Assembly (NCBI GenBank): GCA_963971575.1
Contig: OZ020622.1
Coordinates: 12,686,279 to 12,750,278 of the forward strand
From: Liopterus haemorrhoidalis
Taxonomy: Eukaryota; Arthropoda; Insecta; Coleoptera; Dytiscidae
DNA length: 64,000 nt
Direction: 5' to 3'
Within the stretch, counting starts at the first letter, position 1; each line of letters starts with the position of its first letter. The notes beneath the pieces are model-generated. The model was not told the origin of the DNA, did not search any database, and was given only the letters and a program-made list of their open reading frames with translations. Shown piece by piece: positions 56,649-64,000 of this stretch. The position numbers and the translations under genes were made by a program.

Positions 56649-57340
56649 TACGAGAGCTACCGTTTAAGTTTTTACAAAAACTAAGAAAGATTTTTTTTTA
56701 ACAAACTGATTCCTTTTTCATACAAACCCTTTTTTGGAACAAACTGGTTTCAATTCTTGAAACATTTTTTCCACTCTGAAGTTGGTATCTCAAAAATATG
56801 GTTATCGAAGGCTTCAACAGCTCCTTGAGGTGATGAAAATCACTCTCCATGCATTTTTTGTTTGACATTGGGGAACAAAAAAGTCGTAAGGGGATAAATC
56901 GGGTTAATACGGGCAATGTGACATTAATTCGATGTTTTTCTCCTTCAAATAATCAATTGTTTTACGTACTGGAAGCATGCATTGTCATGATGAAGAATGA
57001 TGCGACGTTCTTGGTTGTCATTCCTGATTTTGTCGATGACTTCTGGTAAACAAATTGTTGTATACCATTCACCATTAACTGTTCTCCGATCTTCTAAAGG
57101 AATGGTTGCGATAAGTCCAGTACAACCGAAGAAACAAGCAATCATTTTCTTGGAAGTGCTTCGTGAACAAACAACTTTTGTGGGTTCCGGTTCATCTTAG
57201 AAGATCCAAACAATGGATTTTTGCTTAGTTTCCGGCTCATTCGGATAAATCCAAGTTTCGTCACCTGTAACAATGTTGTATACGGATTTTGCAGTGCCTA
57301 GGTTGAATTTTTTTAACATTCCTTTACACCAATCAACATG

Positions 57341-57430
57341 TATTTTTGGATTGATTGTTTTATTTTTTATTTTATTTTTATTTTTTTGTAAATGTTAACA
57401 CCCTGAACGCCGCAAGGCCTAGGGAATAAA

Positions 57431-57463
<33 letters not shown>
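57341..57463 (+). mobile_element. short retroposon with AT-repeat tail
   Basis: A 16-bp TSD TACACCAATCAACATG lies at 57325-57340 and 57464-57479. The insert carries T-rich sequence, AACGCCGCAAGGCCTAGGGA, AATAAA and about 15 AT units. A perfect long TSD and a tail next to AATAAA suggest LINE-driven insertion of a SINE or a LINE end. Confidence 0.7.
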
Positions 57464-57468
<5 letters not shown>

Positions 57469-57734
57469 CAATCAACATGAGCCTTTTTTGAGCTTCGGTC
57501 AAATTATGAGGAATCCATCGGAAACAGATCTTTTCCACAGCTAAATGTTCATGCAACCTCGAATGTATTGCAGTCTGCGATATGTTAAAGGATGCGTCTA
57601 TCTCATGGTTAGTCACATGTCGATCTTCTTCGATCATTTTGCGCACATCATCGATGTTTTTTGCATCACAACCAATTTTGGTCGACCTTCACGAGATTCA
57701 TCACTGACGGACGCACGACCACGACGAAATTCTG

Positions 57735-58142
57735 TAAATTAATTGTAAACAGTCTTTTCTGATGGTGCTTTATTACCAAAAGGTGAACGAAGCGAATCTA
57801 TGCATTGTTGTTGAGTTACGCCTTTACTAAAATCGTAAAAAATCATCCATGCAAATTATACAATTATGCAAATTAATTGTAAACAGTCTTTTCTGATGGT
57901 GCTTTATTACCAAAAGGTGAACGAAGCGAATCTATGCATTGTTGTTGAGTTACGCCTTTACTAAAATCGTAAAAAATCATCCATGCAAATTATACAATTA
58001 TGCAAATTAATTGTAAACAGTCTTTTCTGATGGTGCTTTATTACCAAAAGGTGAACGAAGCGAATCTATGCATTGTTGTTGAGTTACGCCTTTACTAAAA
58101 TCGTAAAAAAACATCCAACGAAAACCTTCACAAGTAATATCC
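57735..58142. repeat. 134-bp tandem repeat, three units
   Basis: Units start near 57741, 57875 and 58009, each beginning AATTGTAAACAGTCTTTTCT and almost identical. They cover the mariner N-terminal HTH codons (CIDSLRSPFGNKAPSEKT on the minus strand). Being far less diverged than the rest of the element, this amplification is recent. Confidence 0.9.
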
Positions 58143-58190
58143 ATTTTTTCACAAACTTTTAGACGCTCTCTGTCAACGGTCAATTTATAA

Positions 58191-58360
58191 ACAACGACTA
58201 ACAACGTACTTAATTTCTTACAGGCAGCCAACATACATAACCTAATATAAGATTTATATACAAACCAAACAAAATGTAACAATAATGTAACCTTATTAGA
58301 CACTAATAGCCAAGTAGCTGATGTGTCTTTAAATAAATAAATTTAAAAAAAAAAAAATTA
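58191..58360 (+). mobile_element. LINE 3' fragment with poly-A, nested
   Basis: It interrupts the mariner between CAATTTATAA and GCTGCCACTGATTTC (compare 22113-22145). The insert ends AAATAAATAAATTTAAAAAA followed by ATTATAA, giving a short imperfect TSD (ATTTATAA / AATTATAA). The body is too short to classify. Confidence 0.6.
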
Positions 58361-58401
58361 TAAGCTGCCACTGATTTCACAATAACAAATGTCAAATATT
58401 A

Positions 58402-59115
58402 ATGATCATATGGAATCCTATGTATGATAAATACATTAATAAATTAGAAAAAGTACAAATTAAAGCCGTGAAATACATTCTATTTAAAGAAAAATCTCGC
58501 CTTACTGACTACAGTTCAGCTCTACTTGAACTAAATATGTTGTCACTAAGGAATCGTCGCACACTGTCGGATATGGTTACATTATATAAAATTTGCAATA
58601 GTATTATAGACTGCAATGATCTGTTAATGTTGTTCACTTTTTTAATTCCGTCTTATAATGTCCGCAACCAACATTCATTTTTCGTTTCCAAAACTAACAA
58701 TAATATATTTTCCAATTCACCCATTGAAAGACTATCTTCCACATACAACAATGTTTTTAATAATATTGATATTTCAAATTTGACATTAAATAAATTTAAA
58801 TCACATTGTAAAATTATATTACAACATTTGGATTCAAGCTCAGTCTAACTACAGTTGCTTCTGTTTAAATTGTTGTATTATGTAACTTGCTTATTGTAAT
58901 ACTCTTGTTCGTACATGACTGTCGCGATTTTTTCAATTCAATATATAATAGCTATAAATAAACGTTAAAATTTTTCAAATCAAAAATAAAAGCGTTGCAG
59001 TCTTGTACTATACTGTAATATGTAAATTTTACGCACGTAATTGTTAAAAATTCTTGAACACTGCTGTGGGTTCGTCCTGTTTGTGTTCTTAAAATGTAAA
59101 ATAAATAAATAAATT
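58402..59115 (+). mobile_element. LINE RT C-terminal fragment and 3' UTR, nested
   Basis: The frame 58402-58848 encodes IIWNPMYDKYINKLEKVQIK, LLELNMLSLRNRRTLSDMVT and a C-terminal part ending KSHCKIILQHLDSSSV. This is the thumb/C-terminal pattern (W-N-P-x-Y ... L-E-x-V-Q ... L-x-x-R-R-x-x-x-D) seen also at 37.4 kb and 4.6 kb, so a Jockey/CR1-like LINE. A 3' UTR follows and ends AAATAAATAAATAAATTACG near 59115. The coding part is open for 148 codons, so it is fairly young. Confidence 0.75.
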
Positions 59116-59190
59116 ACGAAAATAGTAATAACACATTTCAATATTTCCATTTAGTGGTCGTTTGTAAAAACATAAAAGGTAACCTTTGTA

Positions 59191-59735
59191 ATAGAGCAAT
59201 TTAATTTCTAGTAAGCGAAAATGAATATAAAGAATTCCTTGAAACACCATCATTCCTGCATTGTACTCATTATAGCAATTCTATCAAAGCATTCTAGGTA
59301 TTCTTGCTTTAATCTATAACCCATTCAGTAACCTCTAAATTAGATTTAAAATTGCAGCTATTCAAAAAGTGAAATGAGTTAACTTAGGAAAATACCTAGG
59401 GACTGCACTATCCTAACACCGTATAGTCACGTCAAATATATTTAACTTTAATTATAAATTTGACTTAATTAATCTCAAACATTCATTACTGAAATTAAAC
59501 CTCGTACTGTACCAGATTTAATTTTTAGTTACAAATAAATTTAATTGCAGACAGAATAACTAAATTCATACTGCAGGTTTCTGTTTTAAAATAAATTCTG
59601 TACGAATAGAATAATTAAATATGTAAAAATATTTTAATGATGCCCAGTTAGTGGTATTATAATTATTATTATTATTTTGGCTCATTATCTCCATAGAACA
59701 TTCGCCTCCAGAACAAAGGTTGTCCCTATCTATAC
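59191..59735. other. unassigned AT-rich DNA
   Basis: No feature was recognised. Confidence 0.5.
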
Positions 59736-59758
59736 TTTTGACCGACCGCCAACATATA

Positions 59759-60665
59759 CGAGGTCTGTTCGAAAAGTATCGCGAATTTTGTGTTTTTTCA
59801 AAAATTATTTATTTATTCATGAATATCTATTTTGTCCCCTTCAAAGTAATCCCCACCAGATATTATACACTTGTGCCAACGTTTTTTCCAATCCTCGAAG
59901 CACTTGAAAAAATCCTTTTTTGTGATCTTGTTCAGCTCCTCCTTCGATGCCGTCTTTATCTCCTCACTCGTAGCGTAGTGTCGTCCTTTCATGGGCCTCT
60001 TCAGTTTCGGGAACTAGAAAAAGTCACAGGGGGCTAGATCTGAGGAATACGGTGGCTGCGGCATTATTAGTGTGTTGTTTTTGGCCAAAAATTCGCGCAC
60101 AAGCAACGATGTGAATTTCGCGGCGACCCGTCTCATGCCCAAATCATTGGTAAAAATCGAATGGCACGAGCCAATCGTTATGTTTAGGTCCTCAGAAACT
60201 TCTCTAACGGTGATTCGACGATTGGCCAATACTATTTTCTTCACTTCATCAATGTTTTCGTCTGTTGTTGACGTGATCGGGCGTCCGGCACGCTCTTCGT
60301 CGTTCACATCTTCTCGGCCCTCTGAGAACATTTTGTACCACCGATAAACGTTGCTTCGGTCCAAGGTAGCTTCACCATATGCCACAATCAACATTCGGAA
60401 TGCGTCCGCGCACTTCATTTTGTTTTTCACACAAAATTTGATACAGATTCTTTGATCCATTTTTTGGTATAGGAAAAAATCGAAGACGAGCCAAAACACG
60501 TGCAAGCAAAGCAACTGTCAAAAATTAACTGAACATTCAAAATGGCCGAACTTGTCGGCATAAGTGAGAGACATGAGTACCAACATAACGCCACAAAAAA
60601 ATCGAAAATCGAATATACGTAACTCGCGGAAATTCAAAATTCGCGATATTTTGAGAGAGACCTAG
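59759..60665 (-). mobile_element. mariner family M1, copy 2, internally deleted
   Basis: CGAGGTCTGTTCGAAAAGTA at the left and a diverged complement at the right (CTAGGTCTCTCTCAAAATAT on the minus strand), flanked by TA (59757-59758, 60666-60667). The likely start is the ATG at 60460 (MDQRICIKFCVKNKMK). Both HTH blocks are intact through LNITIGSCHSIFTNDLGMRR. The frame then passes straight into LVREFLAKNNTLIMPQPPYS, whose DLAPCDFF ends at 60014, before a frame shift. The C-terminus continues to about 59815. About 150 residues with two catalytic Asp are gone. It is the most open deleted mariner here, with about 149 codons from that ATG. Confidence 0.88.
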
Positions 60666-61277
60666 TATAAGGGAGGTATTGTGATCATACCGATTTTGAC
60701 ATTTCCATGGATCTCCACGAATTGAGGTCCCTACCCAAATTTTGACTATTTTTAGCATGATGTCTGTCTGTCTGTCTGTCCGTCTGTCTGTCTGTCGGTC
60801 TATGTACACGTGCAGAGCAAATTCGCCTAATAGGATTTTTATGAAACAATGACGTCAAATTTTTGACGTCAATGGCACGAGTTGATCAACTTAAAAATCG
60901 GTTTACTAGAAATGGGAGTTTACTCGTGTCGGTTTTAACATTTTAGCGAATATTTCACAACAGAGAAATATTTCGAAAAAAATTATTTAACATAATAAAG
61001 AAGAGAAATAAAGGAAGACACTAAACCATGGGAAACAAAACAGAATAGAAGAGAACAAATTATTATAACCCGCTGCTTACACACCAACATCTATTCAACA
61101 ACTGCGAACCAAGCCAATGTGAACAGTGCAACACTACCCTCACAGTAATACACCTGATAATAGACTGCCCTAAATATAGTTATGAAAGACTCGTAAATAA
61201 CATACCCAACTCGATTGAAAAAGCCCTTAAAAATAACATCAGTGAAACAGATAAAGTGTTAAAATTTCTAACAGATA

Positions 61278-62202
61278 CAAGGTGTCTCAAAAGAAATTTT
61301 ATATTTAGTGGATCGATTAAAAAAAAAGTAAGCCGTATATAGAAAAAATGTTTATTAATTATTAAAATACACTTTTTGGGGATTTATTTCTTAAAAATAA
61401 TATCGTCTAAATGTAGACCCTCGCGTTCTCGGCACTCACTTAATCGAACAGTAAAATTACTTATGACGTCTCGGCAGGTGGACTCAGGGATGGCTACCAT
61501 TTCGTGACGGATATTTTCTTTCAAATGCGCCAGTGAAGTCGGTTTATTGGCGTAAACTTTAGATTTAAGATAACCCCATAGGAAAAAGTCCATAGGGGTT
61601 AAATCTGGACTGCGTGGAGGCCAATTTATGTCACCTCTCCGGGAGATCAATTTGCCTGAGAATTTACGAAATTAAGCCTCTGACTGGCACCTTGGGGCTT
61701 TAATTCTTGCACCAATTGAATTTTGTAGGGGTGCAGCTTTAGGTCTTTGTGCATAATGCGATGTAATGATGATCTATGCACATTTAAAGCACTTGCGCCC
61801 TTCCGAATTGAAAGGTTCGGATCGTCACGAACAGACTGATTAACATTCTCCACGTTTTCTACCGTTCTTGATGACCTAGGTCGCCCGGATTTTGATGTAT
61901 CCAGCGTTGTACCAGTCTCTTCAAACTTTTTAACCCAATTTCGAATGAGAGGAATGCTTGGCGCATCATTTAAGTGGCGAAAACCTCGAATACTGCAGAA
62001 TTTTCTACGCGCTACAGTCGCCGAATCACCGTTTTTGTAAAACTCTCGCACGCATAACGCGCGGTCTGCTCCCGAGAAACGCTCCATAGCGACTGAATTC
62101 CCAAGAGCCAGGCTACCGATTGACATAACCCCCGCGCCCCTCGGATACGTTGCGTTCAGGCAGTAAGCTAAATAAATATAAAATTTCTTTTGAGACACCT
62201 TG
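61278..62202 (-). mobile_element. mariner-like element (second lineage), internally deleted
   Basis: The TIRs CAAGGTGTCTCAAAAGAAAT and complement are flanked by TA (61276-61277, 62203-62204). The likely start is the ATG at 62087 (MERFSGADRALCVREFYKNG). The product runs through FCSIRGFRHLNDAP, IRNWVKKFEETGTTLDTSKS, RSSLHRIMHKDLKLHPYKIQ and LVQELKPQGASQRLNF. It then jumps to ISRRGDINWPPRSPDLTPMD-FFLWGYLK (61650 onward) and ends at 61384. The first two catalytic acidic residues are deleted; the last, in PDLTPMDFF, is kept. Confidence 0.88.
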
Positions 62203-62337
62203 TATAAACATGAAAGAACGAATATAGTTAAAATCTCCCTCATTTTGCATACATTATTGTATTATATTAATATCTTATTAAGCAATGTTATACCACCATA
62301 TATTATTGTATTTGTGTTATATTAACAGTGCTAGGTA

Positions 62338-62456
62338 CTAGCGTCGGCGAATCAGTGCAGTTACGTCACAATACGAAACAAACGAATGTATTGTTTGGAA
62401 CAATGCAATTGTTTGTTACGTCGTGTGATATAACTGCACTGAATCGCCGACGCTAG
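62338..62456. mobile_element. MITE, 119 bp, TA target
   Basis: CTAGCGTCGGCGAATCAGTG and the complement (CACTGAATCGCCGACGCTAG) are about 26-bp TIRs flanked by TA (62336-62337, 62457-62458). A second inner inverted repeat occurs around CAATTGTTTGTTACGTCGTG. It is nested in the LINE 3' UTR. Confidence 0.85.
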
Positions 62457-62620
62457 TATACTAATAACCTAGTTGTCGATGTACTTATAAATATTTAAAT
62501 TTAAAAAAAAAAAGCAATAACTAACAACTTTTACTTGACACATTTTTTAAATAAAGCAGCATAAATTAAACAAGTACTTGGTGATGGCGGTCGGTCCTGT
62601 GGCGGCCACAGCTTATTTTT

Positions 62621-63396
62621 GGTTTGGTTATAATATTGAGTTTCGAGATGTTGGTTAACCGACATTAATAAAGTTTATTATGAACAAATCCTATAAAACG
62701 TGAGTCCTTCAACGGATATAAAAAGATCGTCAACCGCTTTATACCATCGAGTGACCACATATGCCATATTATGATAGGACCTGCAACAACTTGTCGGAGA
62801 GGTAATTTAGATATTATTTCAGAAACAAAATTTCAAAAATATTTTTTTTATAGTTTTTGTTCACAATAATATCATTGTAACACTGAAAACAGTTTAACAA
62901 TATAATCTATTGTTAAACTGTTTTTGGTGACTTGCTATTTTGAGAGAATGGCAGTACTACTCGTCTACGGCGTGACATTGATAAACTCAAATATTTTAAA
63001 ATGTTTATTTAATACTTAATAATGTTCTAGGAAATTTATTTTTGTTTTCATTTGTAAAATACGGTTTGTTATTGCCGATTGGTTTAAAACTGGTTTAAAC
63101 TATATAATTTAGATTATAGAAAATAACGATATTCTTTAACACTCTCAATATCCATTCCTTCACATGTCCAGTTGTTTTCTTTCTACCTTTCTCCTCCTTT
63201 TTTACTTATCATAATCTTCGACTTAATTCATATAAGTCTCATATTACAAAAAAAAAAAAAAAACTACAAAACTAATGTTTAATTTTCAAAACAAAAATCA
63301 ATTGCTTTCCATAGATCGCTCGAATTAGTTTAAACTATTAATTTGGCAGTTTAAATAAAAATAAAAATAATGAAAATCCATAATGTTTTTCATGTA
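62621..63396. other. unassigned AT-rich DNA
   Basis: No coding or element boundary apart from the hairpin at 62886-62924 and a poly-A at 63249-63264. Confidence 0.5.
62886..62924. repeat. perfect 17-bp stem hairpin
   Basis: AAAACAGTTTAACAATA at 62886-62902 and its exact complement at 62908-62924 leave a 5-nt loop. Its origin is unknown; it could be the fused ends of a deleted TIR element. Confidence 0.8.
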
Positions 63397-63612
63397 GGGT
63401 AAAGGTGGGATAAATGCCCCAGTTATAGAAAAACAATCGTGTTGCATTAATCTTAATTATTAAACTTTATCTGTTACTTTGCTATAATTCTTAGATAATC
63501 TTACTACACAATAACATAAGATTAAAACACTTATAATTATTCTAAATATATAAAATTAATGATTTAAAATAGTACATTTTTGCCCCATATGGTGGTATTT
63601 ATGCCTCACTAA
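63397..63612. mobile_element. possible pogo-like terminal repeats
   Basis: TAGGGTAAAGGTGGGATAAA then TGCCCCAG at the left, and GCCCCATATGGTGGTATTTA then TGCCTCACT about 190 bp downstream. The GGGTAA start and repeated TGCCCC motif echo the ends at 735-762 and 24119. No clear TSD. Confidence 0.35.
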
Positions 63613-63694
63613 AATAATACATTTGATTTTGACCAACAATTTTAATATTTTTTTAAAATAACAATTAAAAATTACAATTTAATCAAAATTACAA

Positions 63695-64000
63695 TTTTTT
63701 TTACCGACTGCCAACATATATACGGAGTGGTCATACCGATTTTGACTATTTTTAGCATGATGTCTGTTGGTCTGTGTGTCTGTCGGTCCATGGAGATGTG
63801 TAGAGCAATTTTGGCCAAACGGATTTTATGAAACATCATATTTAAGTTTTTGACATCAATGGCACCAGTTGTTCAACTTTTGGTACAAATCGGTCAATTA
63901 TAAATGTAAGTTTACTCGTGTCGGTTTTAAGATTTTTGCGAATATTTCACAACAGAGAAAAATTTCTAAAACATCTATTCTACAAAAATTACTATACAAG
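63695..64000 (+). mobile_element. HINE family 2, copy D, cut by window end
   Basis: T-run plus ACCGACTGCCAACATATATA, then an interrupted GTCT microsatellite (63760-63790), TGACATCAATGGCACCAGTT and GTTTACTCGTGTCGGTTTTA as in copies A to C. The 3' end lies beyond the window. Confidence 0.75.

Larger units (their letters stand above)
56651..59188 (-). mobile_element. mariner (family of 20986), full length with nested insertions
   Basis: The left end CGAGAGCTACCGTTTAAGTT and right end CATAAAAGGTAACCTTTG are flanked by TA (56649-56650, 59189-59190). The minus strand encodes MDITCEGFRWMFFYDFSKGV (start about 58145), NISQTAIHSRL, then EDRRTVNGEWY and ILHHDNA (second Asp, about 56990). Frames are broken. 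The 2.5-kb length comes from a 134-bp triplication, a 123-bp retroposon (57341-57463) and two LINE tails (58191-58360, about 58402-59115). Without them it would be about 1.25 kb, like the copy at 20986-22238. Confidence 0.8.
60990..62512 (+). mobile_element. LINE 3' end with poly-A, split by a mariner and a MITE
   Basis: The plus frame encodes REQIIITRCLHTN, then (shifted) CEPSQCEQCNTTLTVIHLII-DCPKY (about 61110-61180), the C-x-x-C ... H-L-x-x-x-C-P knuckle of LINE C-termini. It runs open to 61277. A mariner (61278-62202) interrupts it; the last codons and a stop follow at 62205-62227. The 3' UTR holds a MITE (62338-62456) and ends in AAATTTAAAAAAAAAAA at 62512. Removing the inserts leaves a LINE end of about 0.5 kb. 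Confidence 0.75.
59736..62620 (+). mobile_element. HINE family 2, copy C, split by nested insertions
   Basis: HINE-2 sequence appears in three pieces. The first, 59736-59758, is T-run plus ACCGACCGCCAACATA. The second, 60666-60990, holds TAAGGGAGGTATTGTG, a GTCT microsatellite at 60761-60803 and TTTACTCGTGTCGGTTTTAA. The third, 62513-62620, holds AGCAATAACTAACAACTTTT, then TGATGGCGGTCGGTCC, the hairpin CTGTGG-CGG-CCACAG and a T-run. Between them lie a mariner and a LINE that itself contains a mariner and a MITE. Joined, it has the same length and order as copy A. Confidence 0.8.

Overview
The window looks like gene-poor DNA from an insect. It is strongly AT-rich and I recognise no host exon, no functional tRNA or rRNA gene, and no bacterial or plasmid feature. 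Nearly everything I can name is a transposable element (TE) or a remnant of one. The mix is typical of arthropods: mariner/Tc1 (DDD and DDE) elements, several hAT families, PIF/Harbinger elements, pogo-like elements, 5'-truncated non-LTR retrotransposons (LINEs), a retropepsin scrap from an LTR element, tRNA-derived SINEs, and two families with the architecture of Helentron-associated interspersed elements (HINEs, the Drosophila DINE-1 type). I cannot name the species.

Layout. 0-3 kb: pogo-like tail, LTR-retrotransposon protease scrap split by a MITE, LINE tail, deleted mariner. 3-10.5 kb: a composite hAT holding a HINE and a LINE, other hATs and MITEs, a Tc1 remnant, a second HINE. 11-15 kb: two HINE-2 copies in opposite orientation around a block of duplicated non-coding repeat, then a hAT. 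16-23.4 kb: hAT, HINE-1, two mariners, a hAT with a TTAA element inside. 24-28.5 kb: 1.4-kb pogo-like TIR element, hAT remnant, fourth HINE-1. 31-39 kb: MITE, deleted mariners, two LINE reverse-transcriptase remnants, a deleted Harbinger element. 41-43 kb: Tc1-like element and MITEs. 45.5-52 kb: two hATs inserted at the same 8-bp site inside a mariner remnant, LINE tails, and a hAT with TATCGATA-rich ends. 53-64 kb: at least seven insertions nested in one another, including four mariners, a SINE, LINE tails and two more HINE-2 copies.

How the parts relate. Most DNA elements here are non-autonomous. The mariners and Tc1-like elements mostly keep the DNA-binding N-terminus, the last part of the transposase and the terminal repeats, and have lost the catalytic centre. 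Target-site duplications (TSDs: TA for mariner, 8 bp for hAT, TAA for Harbinger, TTAA for one element) can be read directly at many junctions and give a relative order of insertion.

Most interesting observation. Four full copies of HINE family 1 (at about 3.2, 9.3, 17.6 and 27.4 kb) are alike along most of their length. At one internal position each carries a different tRNA-like cassette with A- and B-box-like motifs followed by T-runs. One resembles tRNA-Thr and one tRNA-Glu; the other two are unassigned. This suggests repeated capture or exchange of tRNA-type sequence by a rolling-circle-type element.
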